Origin: CANHEE01 sp043777755
Lineage (GTDB): Bacteria > Bacteroidota > Bacteroidia > Chitinophagales > Saprospiraceae
NCBI GenBank assembly: GCA_043777755.1
Contig: JAYWHK010000091.1
Span: 1 to 30,437, forward strand
Reading direction: 5' to 3'
Length of the DNA stretch: 30,437 bases
Made by a program: the position numbers and the translations under genes. This document shows positions 13,585-20,806 of this stretch, piece after piece; within the stretch, counting starts at the first letter, position 1; each line of letters starts with the position of its first letter. A model generated the notes under the pieces. The model did no database searches and was not told the origin of the DNA. It saw only the letters and a program-made list of their open reading frames with translations.

Positions 13585-14571
13585 TTATTTTTTTAAAAAA
13601 GGAAAAAAGTAAGCCAACAATAAGAAAATAAACGCCAGCAGCAAAAATACTTGATAATGGCTTTCTTTGTTTCTATAACTGACACGTTTTGAGGTTTCAT
13701 TAGCATTGGAGCTTAGTTTATTTTTCCAATTGCTCACATCACTACTCAAAGAAACGTCTGAGAAATCGCCACCACCAGTTTTTGCCAACGCACTCAATAC
13801 ATCAGGATTCATTTTGGTACGTATAGGATTTCCATTTTCGTCTTTTTTCGTCAGTTGGTAGCCGCCCGTTTGAATGGGAATATAGCCGCCTTCTTTTGTC
13901 CCAATTCCTGCAATAAACGTTATAATATCTTGTTTCTTAGCATCTTCAGCATAAGAGAGCGCATCGTCGTCATGTGTTTCACCATCAGTAATAATCACTA
14001 AAGAACAAGGATTTTTATTGTCACCACGCAATTCTATAGTCGCTTTAATGGCTTCGCCAATGGCTGTTCCTTGTGATGCCGCCAAATCTGTTGAAGCCGA
14101 TTGAATAAACATCGAAGCGGCATTGTAATCCGTTGTCAAAGGCATTTGGATATAAGCCGAACCAGCAAAAACAATGATTCCGATGCGTTCTGCCTTAATA
14201 TTTTGCACCAATTGCTTGGCAAATTGCTTGGCACGTTCCAAACGATTTGGTTTTACATCGTCACAAAGCATACTTTCGGAAATGTCCATAGCCAACACAA
14301 CGTCCGATTGTTTGACATTCAATTCTTCACTTTTTTCTCCCCATTTTGGATTTGCTAAAGCTATTGAAAAAAATAAAATAGCTGTTGAAAAAAATATTTT
14401 TTGTAAAAAAATATTTTTTTGCGATGCGGTTTGTAGTAAAGTTCCAATCCATTTTTGATTGCCTAAAAGAGATAATTTTTCTTTTTTATATTTTTCAAGC
14501 CATTGTAAAAAGAAAAGATACGCAGGTATCAAAAGGATAAAACACAAATAATAAGGATTTTCAAAAAACAT
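13585..14571 (-). CDS. batB: BatB/BatA-like membrane protein with von Willebrand A domain
   Basis: A 328-residue inner-membrane protein. Hydrophobic helices near residues 5-22 and 58-74 precede a VWA domain with a complete metal site: DISES (D-x-S-x-S), the Thr of PLTTDY, and the Asp of ITDGETHDDD. A final helix (about 308-325) anchors the C-terminus. This architecture is that of the Bacteroides aerotolerance (Bat) proteins, thought to act with a MoxR ATPase in envelope stress or protein assembly. It is the last gene of a minus-strand operon, four bases after the aminotransferase. The usual moxR, batA and batC neighbours are missing here, so BatB versus BatA is not fully certain. Confidence 0.8.
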   Translation of the reverse strand: MFFENPYYLCFILLIPAYLFFLQWLEKYKKEKLSLLGNQKWIGTLLQTASQKNIFLQKIFFSTAILFFSIALANPKWGEKSEELNVKQSDVVLAMDISESMLCDDVKPNRLERAKQFAKQLVQNIKAERIGIIVFAGSAYIQMPLTTDYNAASMFIQSASTDLAASQGTAIGEAIKATIELRGDNKNPCSLVIITDGETHDDDALSYAEDAKKQDIITFIAGIGTKEGGYIPIQTGGYQLTKKDENGNPIRTKMNPDVLSALAKTGGGDFSDVSLSSDVSNWKNKLSSNANETSKRVSYRNKESHYQVFLLLAFIFLLLAYFFPFLKK

Positions 14572-14575
14572 AATT

Positions 14576-15760
14576 TTAGTCTTTGTCCAAGGCTTCCAAA
14601 ATCAAATGACAAGCCCAACGGATTTCTTCTTCTGTTATAATAAGCGGTGGTGCAATTCTAATAGAACGGGTATTGAATAAAAACCAATCTATAATCAGCC
14701 CATTTTCAATACAATACGCTGATATTTTTTGTAAAAAATCAAAATCTCCATCTAATTCTACCGCCATCATCAAACCAGCACTTCTGACAGTTAAGATTTT
14801 TTTGTGTTGCAAAAGCTGGTGAAATAAGGCTTCTTTTTGCTTCACTTTGTCAATAAAATCTTTTTCTAACAATGTTTTTAGTGTTGCTAAAGCTGCCGCA
14901 CAAGAAACGGGATGTCCGCCAAAAGTAGTAATGTGTCCTAATATTGGATTGTCTGTAAAAACGTCCATAATTTTTTTGGAAGCTACAAACGCACCAATTG
15001 GCATACCGCCACCCATTCCCTTTGCCAAAAGCAATACGTCTGGCTCAATTCCATATTGTTCAAAAGCAAACAACGAACCTGTACGACCATAGCCGCATTG
15101 AATCTCGTCTAAAATCAACAAAGCTCCAACTTCCGTACATTTTTGGCGTAATTTTTTCAAAAAATCATTGATTGGTGTTTGTATGCCGACTTCTGCTCGT
15201 ACAGTTTCAACAATCACACAAGCTGTTTTTTCTGTAATTTCTCTCAAACACCATTCACAATTGAACTCAATGTGTTTTATATCAGGTAAAAGTGGTCGGT
15301 AGGCTTGCGTGAAATAAGTATCTGAATTCAAACTCATTGCACCTTGCGTACTGCCATGATAAGAATTTTTGAACGCAACGATTTCACTTCTCCCAGTGTA
15401 ACGTTTTGCAAGTTTCATCGCACCTTCAGTGGCTTCTGTTCCAGAATTGACAAAATAAACACTGTCCAAATGTTGAGGCAAGTGTTGCGTGAGCAAAGTT
15501 GCCAATTCTACTTGTGGAGAAAGTACAAATTCGCCATAGACTATAGTGTGCAAGTATCTATCCAATTGGTTTTTGGCAGCTTCAATCACAGTTGGATAGC
15601 GATGACCAAGACAACTTACACCAATTCCTGCAATCAAATCCATGTATTTTTTTCCTTGATTGTCAATGAGGTACATGGCTTCGGAAGCGACTATTTCCAA
15701 AGAAAGTGGAAAAGCTGATGTTTGTGCAACATGGTTTAAAAAGAGCTGGCGATTGTTCAT
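14576..15760 (-). CDS. Class III pyridoxal-phosphate aminotransferase
   Basis: A 394-residue fold-type I aminotransferase. Cofactor-binding elements are NSGTEATEGAMKLA (105-118), the YHGSTQGAMS turn, the LILDEIQCGYGRTG segment (D218 holds the pyridine nitrogen) and the Schiff-base lysine K247 in LLAKGMGGGMPIG. It is closest in style to acetylornithine/succinyldiaminopimelate or 4-aminobutyrate aminotransferases, but the substrate cannot be fixed from sequence. The ATG overlaps the ybeY stop (ATGA), so it is translationally coupled to ybeY. batB follows four bases later. No arginine or lysine biosynthesis gene is nearby. Confidence 0.88.
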   Translation of the reverse strand: MNNRQLFLNHVAQTSAFPLSLEIVASEAMYLIDNQGKKYMDLIAGIGVSCLGHRYPTVIEAAKNQLDRYLHTIVYGEFVLSPQVELATLLTQHLPQHLDSVYFVNSGTEATEGAMKLAKRYTGRSEIVAFKNSYHGSTQGAMSLNSDTYFTQAYRPLLPDIKHIEFNCEWCLREITEKTACVIVETVRAEVGIQTPINDFLKKLRQKCTEVGALLILDEIQCGYGRTGSLFAFEQYGIEPDVLLLAKGMGGGMPIGAFVASKKIMDVFTDNPILGHITTFGGHPVSCAAALATLKTLLEKDFIDKVKQKEALFHQLLQHKKILTVRSAGLMMAVELDGDFDFLQKISAYCIENGLIIDWFLFNTRSIRIAPPLIITEEEIRWACHLILEALDKD

Positions 15761-16242
15761 GGTGTATTTTTCTTTTTTCTAAAAGTCAATAGAGCCAAAT
15801 AAAAATTTTCTTTGGCGGTCATTATTTCTTTATCTTCGGGCGTTTTATCCGTATAACCACAAAGATGCAATGCGCCATGAATCAATACACGGTGTAATTC
15901 AGTTTCCCAAGCGATATTGAGGTTTGTGGCATTTTCTTTGATGCGTTCTATACTGATGAAAATATCGCCTTCGATTTGTTTTTCAGAATATGGAAAAGTA
16001 ATCACGTCTGTATAATCGTCGTGGTCGAGGTGCGTGACATTTATTTTATGCAAGTATTCATCGGAACAAAAAATGTAGCTGATGCCATGAAAAACCTTGT
16101 TTTCATGCGCTACCATTTTTTTTATCCAAGTAGAAATACTTGCTTTATGTTCTAATTTTATGTCAATGTCTTCTGCGAAAAAATTAATACCAGGCGGTGT
16201 CATTTCAGCACCTTCTTCTTCAATAATTGGAAAATCTACCAT
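15757..16242 (-). CDS. ybeY: Endoribonuclease YbeY (16S rRNA maturation factor)
   Basis: A zinc-dependent endoribonuclease needed for 16S rRNA 3'-end maturation and ribosome quality control. The 161-residue protein has the family metal site as H122-G-A-L-H126-L-C-G-Y-T-D132. The third ligand position, usually His, is Asp, which is common in Bacteroidota YbeY as far as I recall. Upstream motifs (INVTHLDHDDYTDVITFPYS, then GDIFISIERI) also match. The first 13 residues before M14 are not conserved, so a start at M14 is possible. It is first in an operon with the aminotransferase and batB, and divergent from the protease gene. Confidence 0.9.
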   Translation of the reverse strand: MVDFPIIEEEGAEMTPPGINFFAEDIDIKLEHKASISTWIKKMVAHENKVFHGISYIFCSDEYLHKINVTHLDHDDYTDVITFPYSEKQIEGDIFISIERIKENATNLNIAWETELHRVLIHGALHLCGYTDKTPEDKEIMTAKENFYLALLTFRKKKNTP

Positions 16243-16272
16243 TTTTTTAAAATTTTAATAAAAAATGAAAGG

Positions 16273-16280
16273 CAAAGGTA
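16273..16280 (-). promoter_or_regulatory. -7 box of the ybeY operon (TACCTTTG)
   Basis: Minus-strand TACCTTTG, an exact TAnnTTTG, 30 bases upstream of the ybeY ATG. No TTTG is seen at the correct upstream distance. A plus-strand TACCTTAC (16312-16319), one base off consensus, may serve the divergent protease gene. Confidence 0.5.
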
Positions 16281-16335
16281 GCAAAAAGCAATTGATTTAA
16301 AAAAAAATTCTTACCTTACACACCATTTTTTAACG

Positions 16336-17418
16336 ATGAAAGAAATAATAAACAAATACAAAGACGTAATCATTCAAATTGCCACGCCAAGTAGCGTTGG
16401 CACAGGCTTTTTTTTGCAAAAAGAAGGTTTGATTGTAAGCAACAACCACGTTGTAGCGGGCAATAAAAATGTCGTTATTGAAGGTAAAAACTTTCAAAAG
16501 ATGCTTGCACAAGTTGTTTTTACAGATGAGAAATACGATTTGGCATTTTTAACGCCTTCTTCCGAAATCAATACAAGGACAATTGCGCTATCCCAAGAAA
16601 CACCAAGCGAAGGTGATTTGGTTGTTGCTTTTGGGCATCCTTTTGGTTTGAAATTCACCGCTACACAAGGAATTATTTCCAATACTTTGCACTCACACAA
16701 TGATTTGAATTATTACCAACACGATGCTGCGATTAATCCTGGCAATAGTGGAGGTCCTTTGGTCAATAACCTTGGCGAAGTGATTGGAGTCAATACATTT
16801 ATTCTTCGAGATGGACAAAATCTGGGTTTTTCATTGCCTGCTTCTTACCTCAACGATACGCTAAGGGATTATCTCCAAGGCAGTAAAGATGTCGGTACAC
16901 GCTGTACATCTTGCTTGAATCTTGTTTTTGAAAAAAATATAGACAAAGATTATTGTTCTTTTTGTGGTGCAAAAGTAGCTTTACCAGACAGTGTAGAAGA
17001 CTATGAACCTTCTGGTTTGCATCGGACTATTGAGAATTTATTGGAAAGTTTGGGTTATGGCGTTGTGCTTTCTCGCATGGGCATGGGCGCATGGCAGGTA
17101 AAACGAGGTTCGGCAACGATTACCATTTTATACCATGAAATGGAAAGTTTGATTTTGGTACAATCTGCGCTTTGTCAGCTGCCTAAAGACAATATTAAAG
17201 CTATTTTTGAATATATTTTAAGAGAAAATTACCAACTCAATGGAATGTCACTTACTATTCACGAACAAGATATAGTTCTGAATATGATGATTTATGACCG
17301 TTACTTTTACCCGGAAACAGCTTTGAAAGCCTTTGAAATGATGTTTGAAAATGCTGACAAATACGATACCATTTTGGTAGAACAGTTTGGAGCAACGTAT
17401 AAAGACGAAGGGAAATAA
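16336..17418 (+). CDS. Cytoplasmic trypsin-like (HtrA-type) protease fused to zinc ribbon and YbjN-like domain
   Basis: 360 residues with no signal peptide. The N-terminal part is a trypsin-fold serine protease with a full triad: H38 in SNNHVV, D68 in EKYDLAFL and S138 in NPGNSGGPL. Instead of a PDZ domain, it continues with a zinc ribbon (C190-x2-C193 and C207-x2-C210) and then a domain of about 130 residues (about 225-350) that resembles the YbjN / type III secretion chaperone-like fold. The combination suggests a soluble regulatory or quality-control protease whose C-terminal domain recruits a partner; this is inference. It is divergent from ybeY and convergent with tadA. Confidence 0.82.
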   Translation: MKEIINKYKDVIIQIATPSSVGTGFFLQKEGLIVSNNHVVAGNKNVVIEGKNFQKMLAQVVFTDEKYDLAFLTPSSEINTRTIALSQETPSEGDLVVAFGHPFGLKFTATQGIISNTLHSHNDLNYYQHDAAINPGNSGGPLVNNLGEVIGVNTFILRDGQNLGFSLPASYLNDTLRDYLQGSKDVGTRCTSCLNLVFEKNIDKDYCSFCGAKVALPDSVEDYEPSGLHRTIENLLESLGYGVVLSRMGMGAWQVKRGSATITILYHEMESLILVQSALCQLPKDNIKAIFEYILRENYQLNGMSLTIHEQDIVLNMMIYDRYFYPETALKAFEMMFENADKYDTILVEQFGATYKDEGK

Positions 17419-17431
17419 GAAGACTATAAAA

Positions 17432-17465
17432 AAAGCATCAAAAGTATAAAATAAAACACTCTTTT
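17432..17465. terminator. Weak terminator candidate between convergent protease and tadA genes
   Basis: CAAAAG pairs with CTTTTG, continued by AAG with CTT across a bulge, in the 58-base gap. The stem is imperfect and the arm positions approximate. Confidence 0.35.
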
Positions 17466-17476
17466 GCTTCTTATTT

Positions 17477-17920
17477 TTATCTCTTTCTTTGAAAAAAATC
17501 CTTCATTAATTGAGCGCAATCATCGTGTAAAACGCCATAAGCTACTTTAGTTTTTGGGTGTAAGACTTCTTTCCCGAAACGCATAAAACCGCTTTTTTCT
17601 TCGCTTGCACCATAGACGACTTTTCCGATTTGCGCCCAAGCCAATGCGCCTGCGCACATCACACAAGGCTCAACGGTAACGTATAACGTACAGTCTTTCA
17701 AGTATTTAGCACCTAAAAATTCAGCCGCAGTTGCTATCGCCATCATTTCGGCGTGAGCGGTTACATCATTTAAATACTCCGTCATGTTGTGCGCTTTTGC
17801 AATGATTTGGTTTTCGCAAACCACAATTGCACCAATTGGAATTTCACCTTTCTCAAAAGCATTTTTTGCTTCTTCCAAGGCTTTTTTCATATAATATTCG
17901 TCGCTAAATATTGAAAACAT
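17477..17920 (-). CDS. tadA: tRNA(adenosine-34) deaminase
   Basis: Converts adenosine to inosine at the wobble position of tRNA-Arg(ACG). The 147-residue cytidine-deaminase fold has the zinc site H56-A-E58 in TAHAEMMA and C86-V-M-C89 in VEPCVMCAGAL. The extended N-terminal helix and the C-terminal FFQRKR basic tail are usual for TadA. It lies eight bases after the glycosyltransferase stop, so the two are probably co-transcribed even though the functions differ. A guanine deaminase is the alternative, but the length and the ALAWAQIGKVVYGA segment favour TadA. Confidence 0.9.
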   Translation of the reverse strand: MFSIFSDEYYMKKALEEAKNAFEKGEIPIGAIVVCENQIIAKAHNMTEYLNDVTAHAEMMAIATAAEFLGAKYLKDCTLYVTVEPCVMCAGALAWAQIGKVVYGASEEKSGFMRFGKEVLHPKTKVAYGVLHDDCAQLMKDFFQRKR

Positions 17921-17928
17921 AAGGCTTT

Positions 17929-19056
17929 TTATTTACTCGTTTCTTGATACAATTCAAATAATTCTTTTGTTACTTTTTCTGCACTAAAATTTTTCACCGC
18001 ATAATCATAGCCATTTTTTATCATTTTTTCTTGTAAAGTGCTGTCTTTCAAGACTTTTTCGATAGCCTCCGCTATTTCCTCCACAGAAGTTGGATTTACT
18101 AAAAGTGAATCTTTTCCACCTGCTTCGGGCAAACAAGAACAATTTGAAGTAATGACGGGCGTTTTTGTAAAAAGTGCTTCTATCACAGGAATTCCAAAGC
18201 CTTCATACTCAGAAGGATATAAAAACAAACTTGCTCCTGCATAAATTTCTGGCAATTGGGCATAGACAACGCTTGATATAAAAACAACTTGGGTTTTTAA
18301 GCCATTTTCTTGTACAAAATTTTTTACTTTTTTCATATAAGCTGCACCTTCTCCAACGACGACCAAAGGAATATCCAAATCAGAAGGCAGCTGTTTCATG
18401 GCTTGTACAATGCGGAGAAGATTTTTTCTATCAATTACAGAACCGACGTACAACATATATTCGCTTGGCAAATGATAGTTTTGGCGAGTTTTTTCAATAT
18501 TTTCTTGAAAAATAGGCTCTTGAAAACGGTCACCGCAAGTTTGATAAATAACTTTTATTTTTTCAGAAGGAATGTTATAATAGGTTAAAATATCTTGCTT
18601 TGTTTGTTCGCTTATCGCAATAATCACATCGGAATTTTCACAAGCATATCGGAATTTCCAATCGTAAATCCAACGCTGCGCCGTAGGATAATAATTCGGA
18701 TAAACCTTAAAAATCAAATCGTGCATCGTTACAATAGATTTTATTTTTGACTTTTGTATGCCAATTGGAAGCTCGTGGCTGAGTCCATGAAAAAGCGTAG
18801 CACCAGATTTTTTTAAATCGTTCATCATTCCATAAGTACGCCAATAGGAATGAAAAGAATGTTGTGGAAGGTGTACAGGCAGATTTGGGTTTTGGAGAAA
18901 AAACTGTGTCGTTTCGTTCTCTTGAATTTTTGGAGCAAACAAGTGGTATTTTTCTTCTGGAAAGAATTTTACCAAATTTTTCACCAAGGTTCGGCTATAA
19001 TTGCCCAAACCTGTATAGTTTTGAAAAATTCGTTTGGCATCGAAAGCGATTTGCAT
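17929..19056 (-). CDS. GT4-family glycosyltransferase
   Basis: A retaining GT-B glycosyltransferase of 375 residues. The N-terminal domain starts MQIAFDAKRIFQNYTGLGNY, with the acceptor-side glycine loop (GLGNYSRTL). The C-terminal domain has the donor-binding region: the VGSVIDRKNL strand, VVVGEG, then YPSEYEGFGIPVIEAL with the E285-x7-E293 motif of the family. It transfers a sugar from a nucleotide donor, most likely in envelope polysaccharide or glycolipid synthesis at the membrane face; the substrate is unknown. No polysaccharide cluster surrounds it. It has its own -7 box and is followed by tadA. Confidence 0.88.
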   Translation of the reverse strand: MQIAFDAKRIFQNYTGLGNYSRTLVKNLVKFFPEEKYHLFAPKIQENETTQFFLQNPNLPVHLPQHSFHSYWRTYGMMNDLKKSGATLFHGLSHELPIGIQKSKIKSIVTMHDLIFKVYPNYYPTAQRWIYDWKFRYACENSDVIIAISEQTKQDILTYYNIPSEKIKVIYQTCGDRFQEPIFQENIEKTRQNYHLPSEYMLYVGSVIDRKNLLRIVQAMKQLPSDLDIPLVVVGEGAAYMKKVKNFVQENGLKTQVVFISSVVYAQLPEIYAGASLFLYPSEYEGFGIPVIEALFTKTPVITSNCSCLPEAGGKDSLLVNPTSVEEIAEAIEKVLKDSTLQEKMIKNGYDYAVKNFSAEKVTKELFELYQETSK

Positions 19057-19075
19057 AGTTTAGAATATTTTATAT

Positions 19076-19083
19076 CAAAGATA
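19076..19083 (-). promoter_or_regulatory. -7 box (TATCTTTG) of the glycosyltransferase-tadA unit
   Basis: Minus-strand TATCTTTG, exact consensus, 19 bases upstream of the glycosyltransferase ATG. The predicted leader is about 13 bases. The -33 element is not clear. Confidence 0.55.
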
Positions 19084-19138
19084 GCATCTCAAAACAAACA
19101 CAATAATACAATACTTTTTGATAAAATACCCATTTTAA

Positions 19139-19177
19139 AAAAAATAGCTGTCTTAAAATATAAGGCAGCTATTTTTT
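19139..19177 (-). terminator. Terminator of the T9SS cargo gene
   Basis: A 17-bp stem with one G-T wobble (19139-19155 with 19161-19177) and a five-base loop, just past the stop of the minus-strand gene, ending in a T-run on that strand. Confidence 0.88.
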
Positions 19178-19183
19178 ATTTAA

Positions 19184-20710
19184 TTAATGAACTATGATTT
19201 TTTTACTAAAAACATCTTTTCCACAAACGAGCTGTAGATGATACATTCCAGCGATTAAACCTTGTGGTACATTGTAGTCAATTTTGCTGCCTGTTACTTT
19301 TATATCTTCTTTGCTTATTAATCTTCCTAAATTATCACTAAAACGTAAAGTAATGTCTTTTAAGTAATCCTTATCTAATTCCAAATGAATAATTTTGGTA
19401 TAACTATCAATTGGATTAGGATAGAGTTTTCCATCAGCAATACAGTCTTTTGAAAATTCATCTACATCTTGAATCGTAACAATCCAAAAATCACCCTGAG
19501 GAGGACTAAGTGGCGTAGGTGCTTCGGAAGTATCTCCAATGTAAGTAATCCCTTCTTTTGATACTTTTATTTTACTTGGGATAAAAGGGTAATTTGCTTT
19601 TGCTGATAGGCTTGTCAAGGGTAACACTTTTTGAATAATCAGGTTTTCATCTAATTTTACAATGTTATTTATACTGGATATAGGTATTGTTCCATTGATA
19701 TTGGGATCAGTATATTTATAGCCGTATGCTAAATGAACATAAAGGGAATTATTATACAAATCTATACCTCCGAGGCTGTAAGAATTAAAATTAGTAATAA
19801 ATTTAAAAGATTTTACCGTTTTACCCTCTTTTGTAACTTTAAAAATACAGGCATCAGATACACCAAATAGATTTTTAAAACCATCATCACTTGTAAATGC
19901 TAAATAAATATTTCCATTTTTATCAATGACATAATCATCAATGAATCTATCCTCATTTTTTGTACCAATAATTTTATTCCATATTACATTACCATTGAAA
20001 TCTAAGTTGAATACACAGACATCTCTTTTTCCTTGATTATTTGTATAATAATTATTTGTTGAATAAGAGCTTAAAAGTAAATTAACACCATCATTTGAAG
20101 GTGTAATTTCGATTCCTCCAAAATAATCGTCTGAATTTCCACCTAAATTCTTTTTCCAAATCAATTCATTTTTTGGATTATAGCACAAAAGCCAAAAATC
20201 TAATTTACCAAAATGTGTTTCAAATAATGAATTTTTACTATCTGCGTAAGCTCCAATAACCAAATTTCCAGTTGATGTTTTTACAAAAGGAGTTATTCCT
20301 ACTGCATTTCCGTTCCAATCAGAAAGTTCTAAAACGTTTTTAGTTCCACCATTTTTATCTAATTCCACTATTTCGTAAGTATTGCTTTTAATGTCTCTTT
20401 GAACGTAAAATAGTTGTGAATTACTAATAAATGGCTCAATTTCAAGGTATTTATAAAATTTCTTTTCCCATAGTTCTTTTCCAAATTTATCAGTACACAA
20501 TATAAAACTTTCTACAAAAATAGAGTCTTTACTTACTCTGCGACTTCTTGCTCCGTAAATAATTTTTGAATCATTATATGAGAGTAATTTATATGAGTCG
20601 TCATCGTTTTCGACATTACCATATTTTACTTTATTTGTTACTATCACTTGAGATAATATTATTACAGGGAAATATGCTGAAAACAGGAGGCTTATTATAA
20701 CTTTTTTCAT
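19184..20710 (-). CDS. T9SS cargo protein, beta-propeller-like, type A sorting domain
   Basis: 508 residues, exported. A signal peptide (MKKVIISLLFSAYFPVIILS) is followed by repeated strands of the type LIWKKNLGGNSDDYFGG and VIWNKIIGTKNEDRF spaced about 50 residues apart, which suggests a beta-propeller. The last 80 residues form a T9SS type A sorting domain: LYPNPIDSYTKI, a RFSDNLGRLISKE strand, GLIAGMYHLQLVCG and a KKIIVH end. The protein should be secreted by the type IX system and anchored or released at the cell surface. It follows the metzincin gene after 94 bases on the same strand; the gap carries strong inverted repeats. Ligand or function unknown. Confidence 0.85.
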   Translation of the reverse strand: MKKVIISLLFSAYFPVIILSQVIVTNKVKYGNVENDDDSYKLLSYNDSKIIYGARSRRVSKDSIFVESFILCTDKFGKELWEKKFYKYLEIEPFISNSQLFYVQRDIKSNTYEIVELDKNGGTKNVLELSDWNGNAVGITPFVKTSTGNLVIGAYADSKNSLFETHFGKLDFWLLCYNPKNELIWKKNLGGNSDDYFGGIEITPSNDGVNLLLSSYSTNNYYTNNQGKRDVCVFNLDFNGNVIWNKIIGTKNEDRFIDDYVIDKNGNIYLAFTSDDGFKNLFGVSDACIFKVTKEGKTVKSFKFITNFNSYSLGGIDLYNNSLYVHLAYGYKYTDPNINGTIPISSINNIVKLDENLIIQKVLPLTSLSAKANYPFIPSKIKVSKEGITYIGDTSEAPTPLSPPQGDFWIVTIQDVDEFSKDCIADGKLYPNPIDSYTKIIHLELDKDYLKDITLRFSDNLGRLISKEDIKVTGSKIDYNVPQGLIAGMYHLQLVCGKDVFSKKIIVH

Positions 20711-20727
20711 TTTATTACAAAAAGATA

Positions 20728-20779
20728 AAACGTATTATCGCATACAATTGAATAATCAAAATATTACGATAATACGTTT
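20728..20779 (-). other. 13-bp inverted repeat in the gap between two T9SS genes (stem A)
   Basis: AAACGTATTATCG (20728-20740) is perfectly inverted at 20767-20779, with a 26-base loop. On the minus-strand transcript it is followed by a T-rich stretch, so it could be a terminator or attenuator just before the second T9SS gene. Confidence 0.6.
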
Positions 20780-20806
20780 AAAGTTAAAAGTAATGGTTAT
20801 TCAATT
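20746..20806 (-). other. Interleaved inverted repeat (stem B) overlapping a stop codon
   Basis: AATTGAATAA (20746-20755) lies in the loop of stem A and is perfectly inverted at 20797-20806, where it overlaps the stop codon of the metzincin gene. The two stems can coexist as a pseudoknot. Confidence 0.5.
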
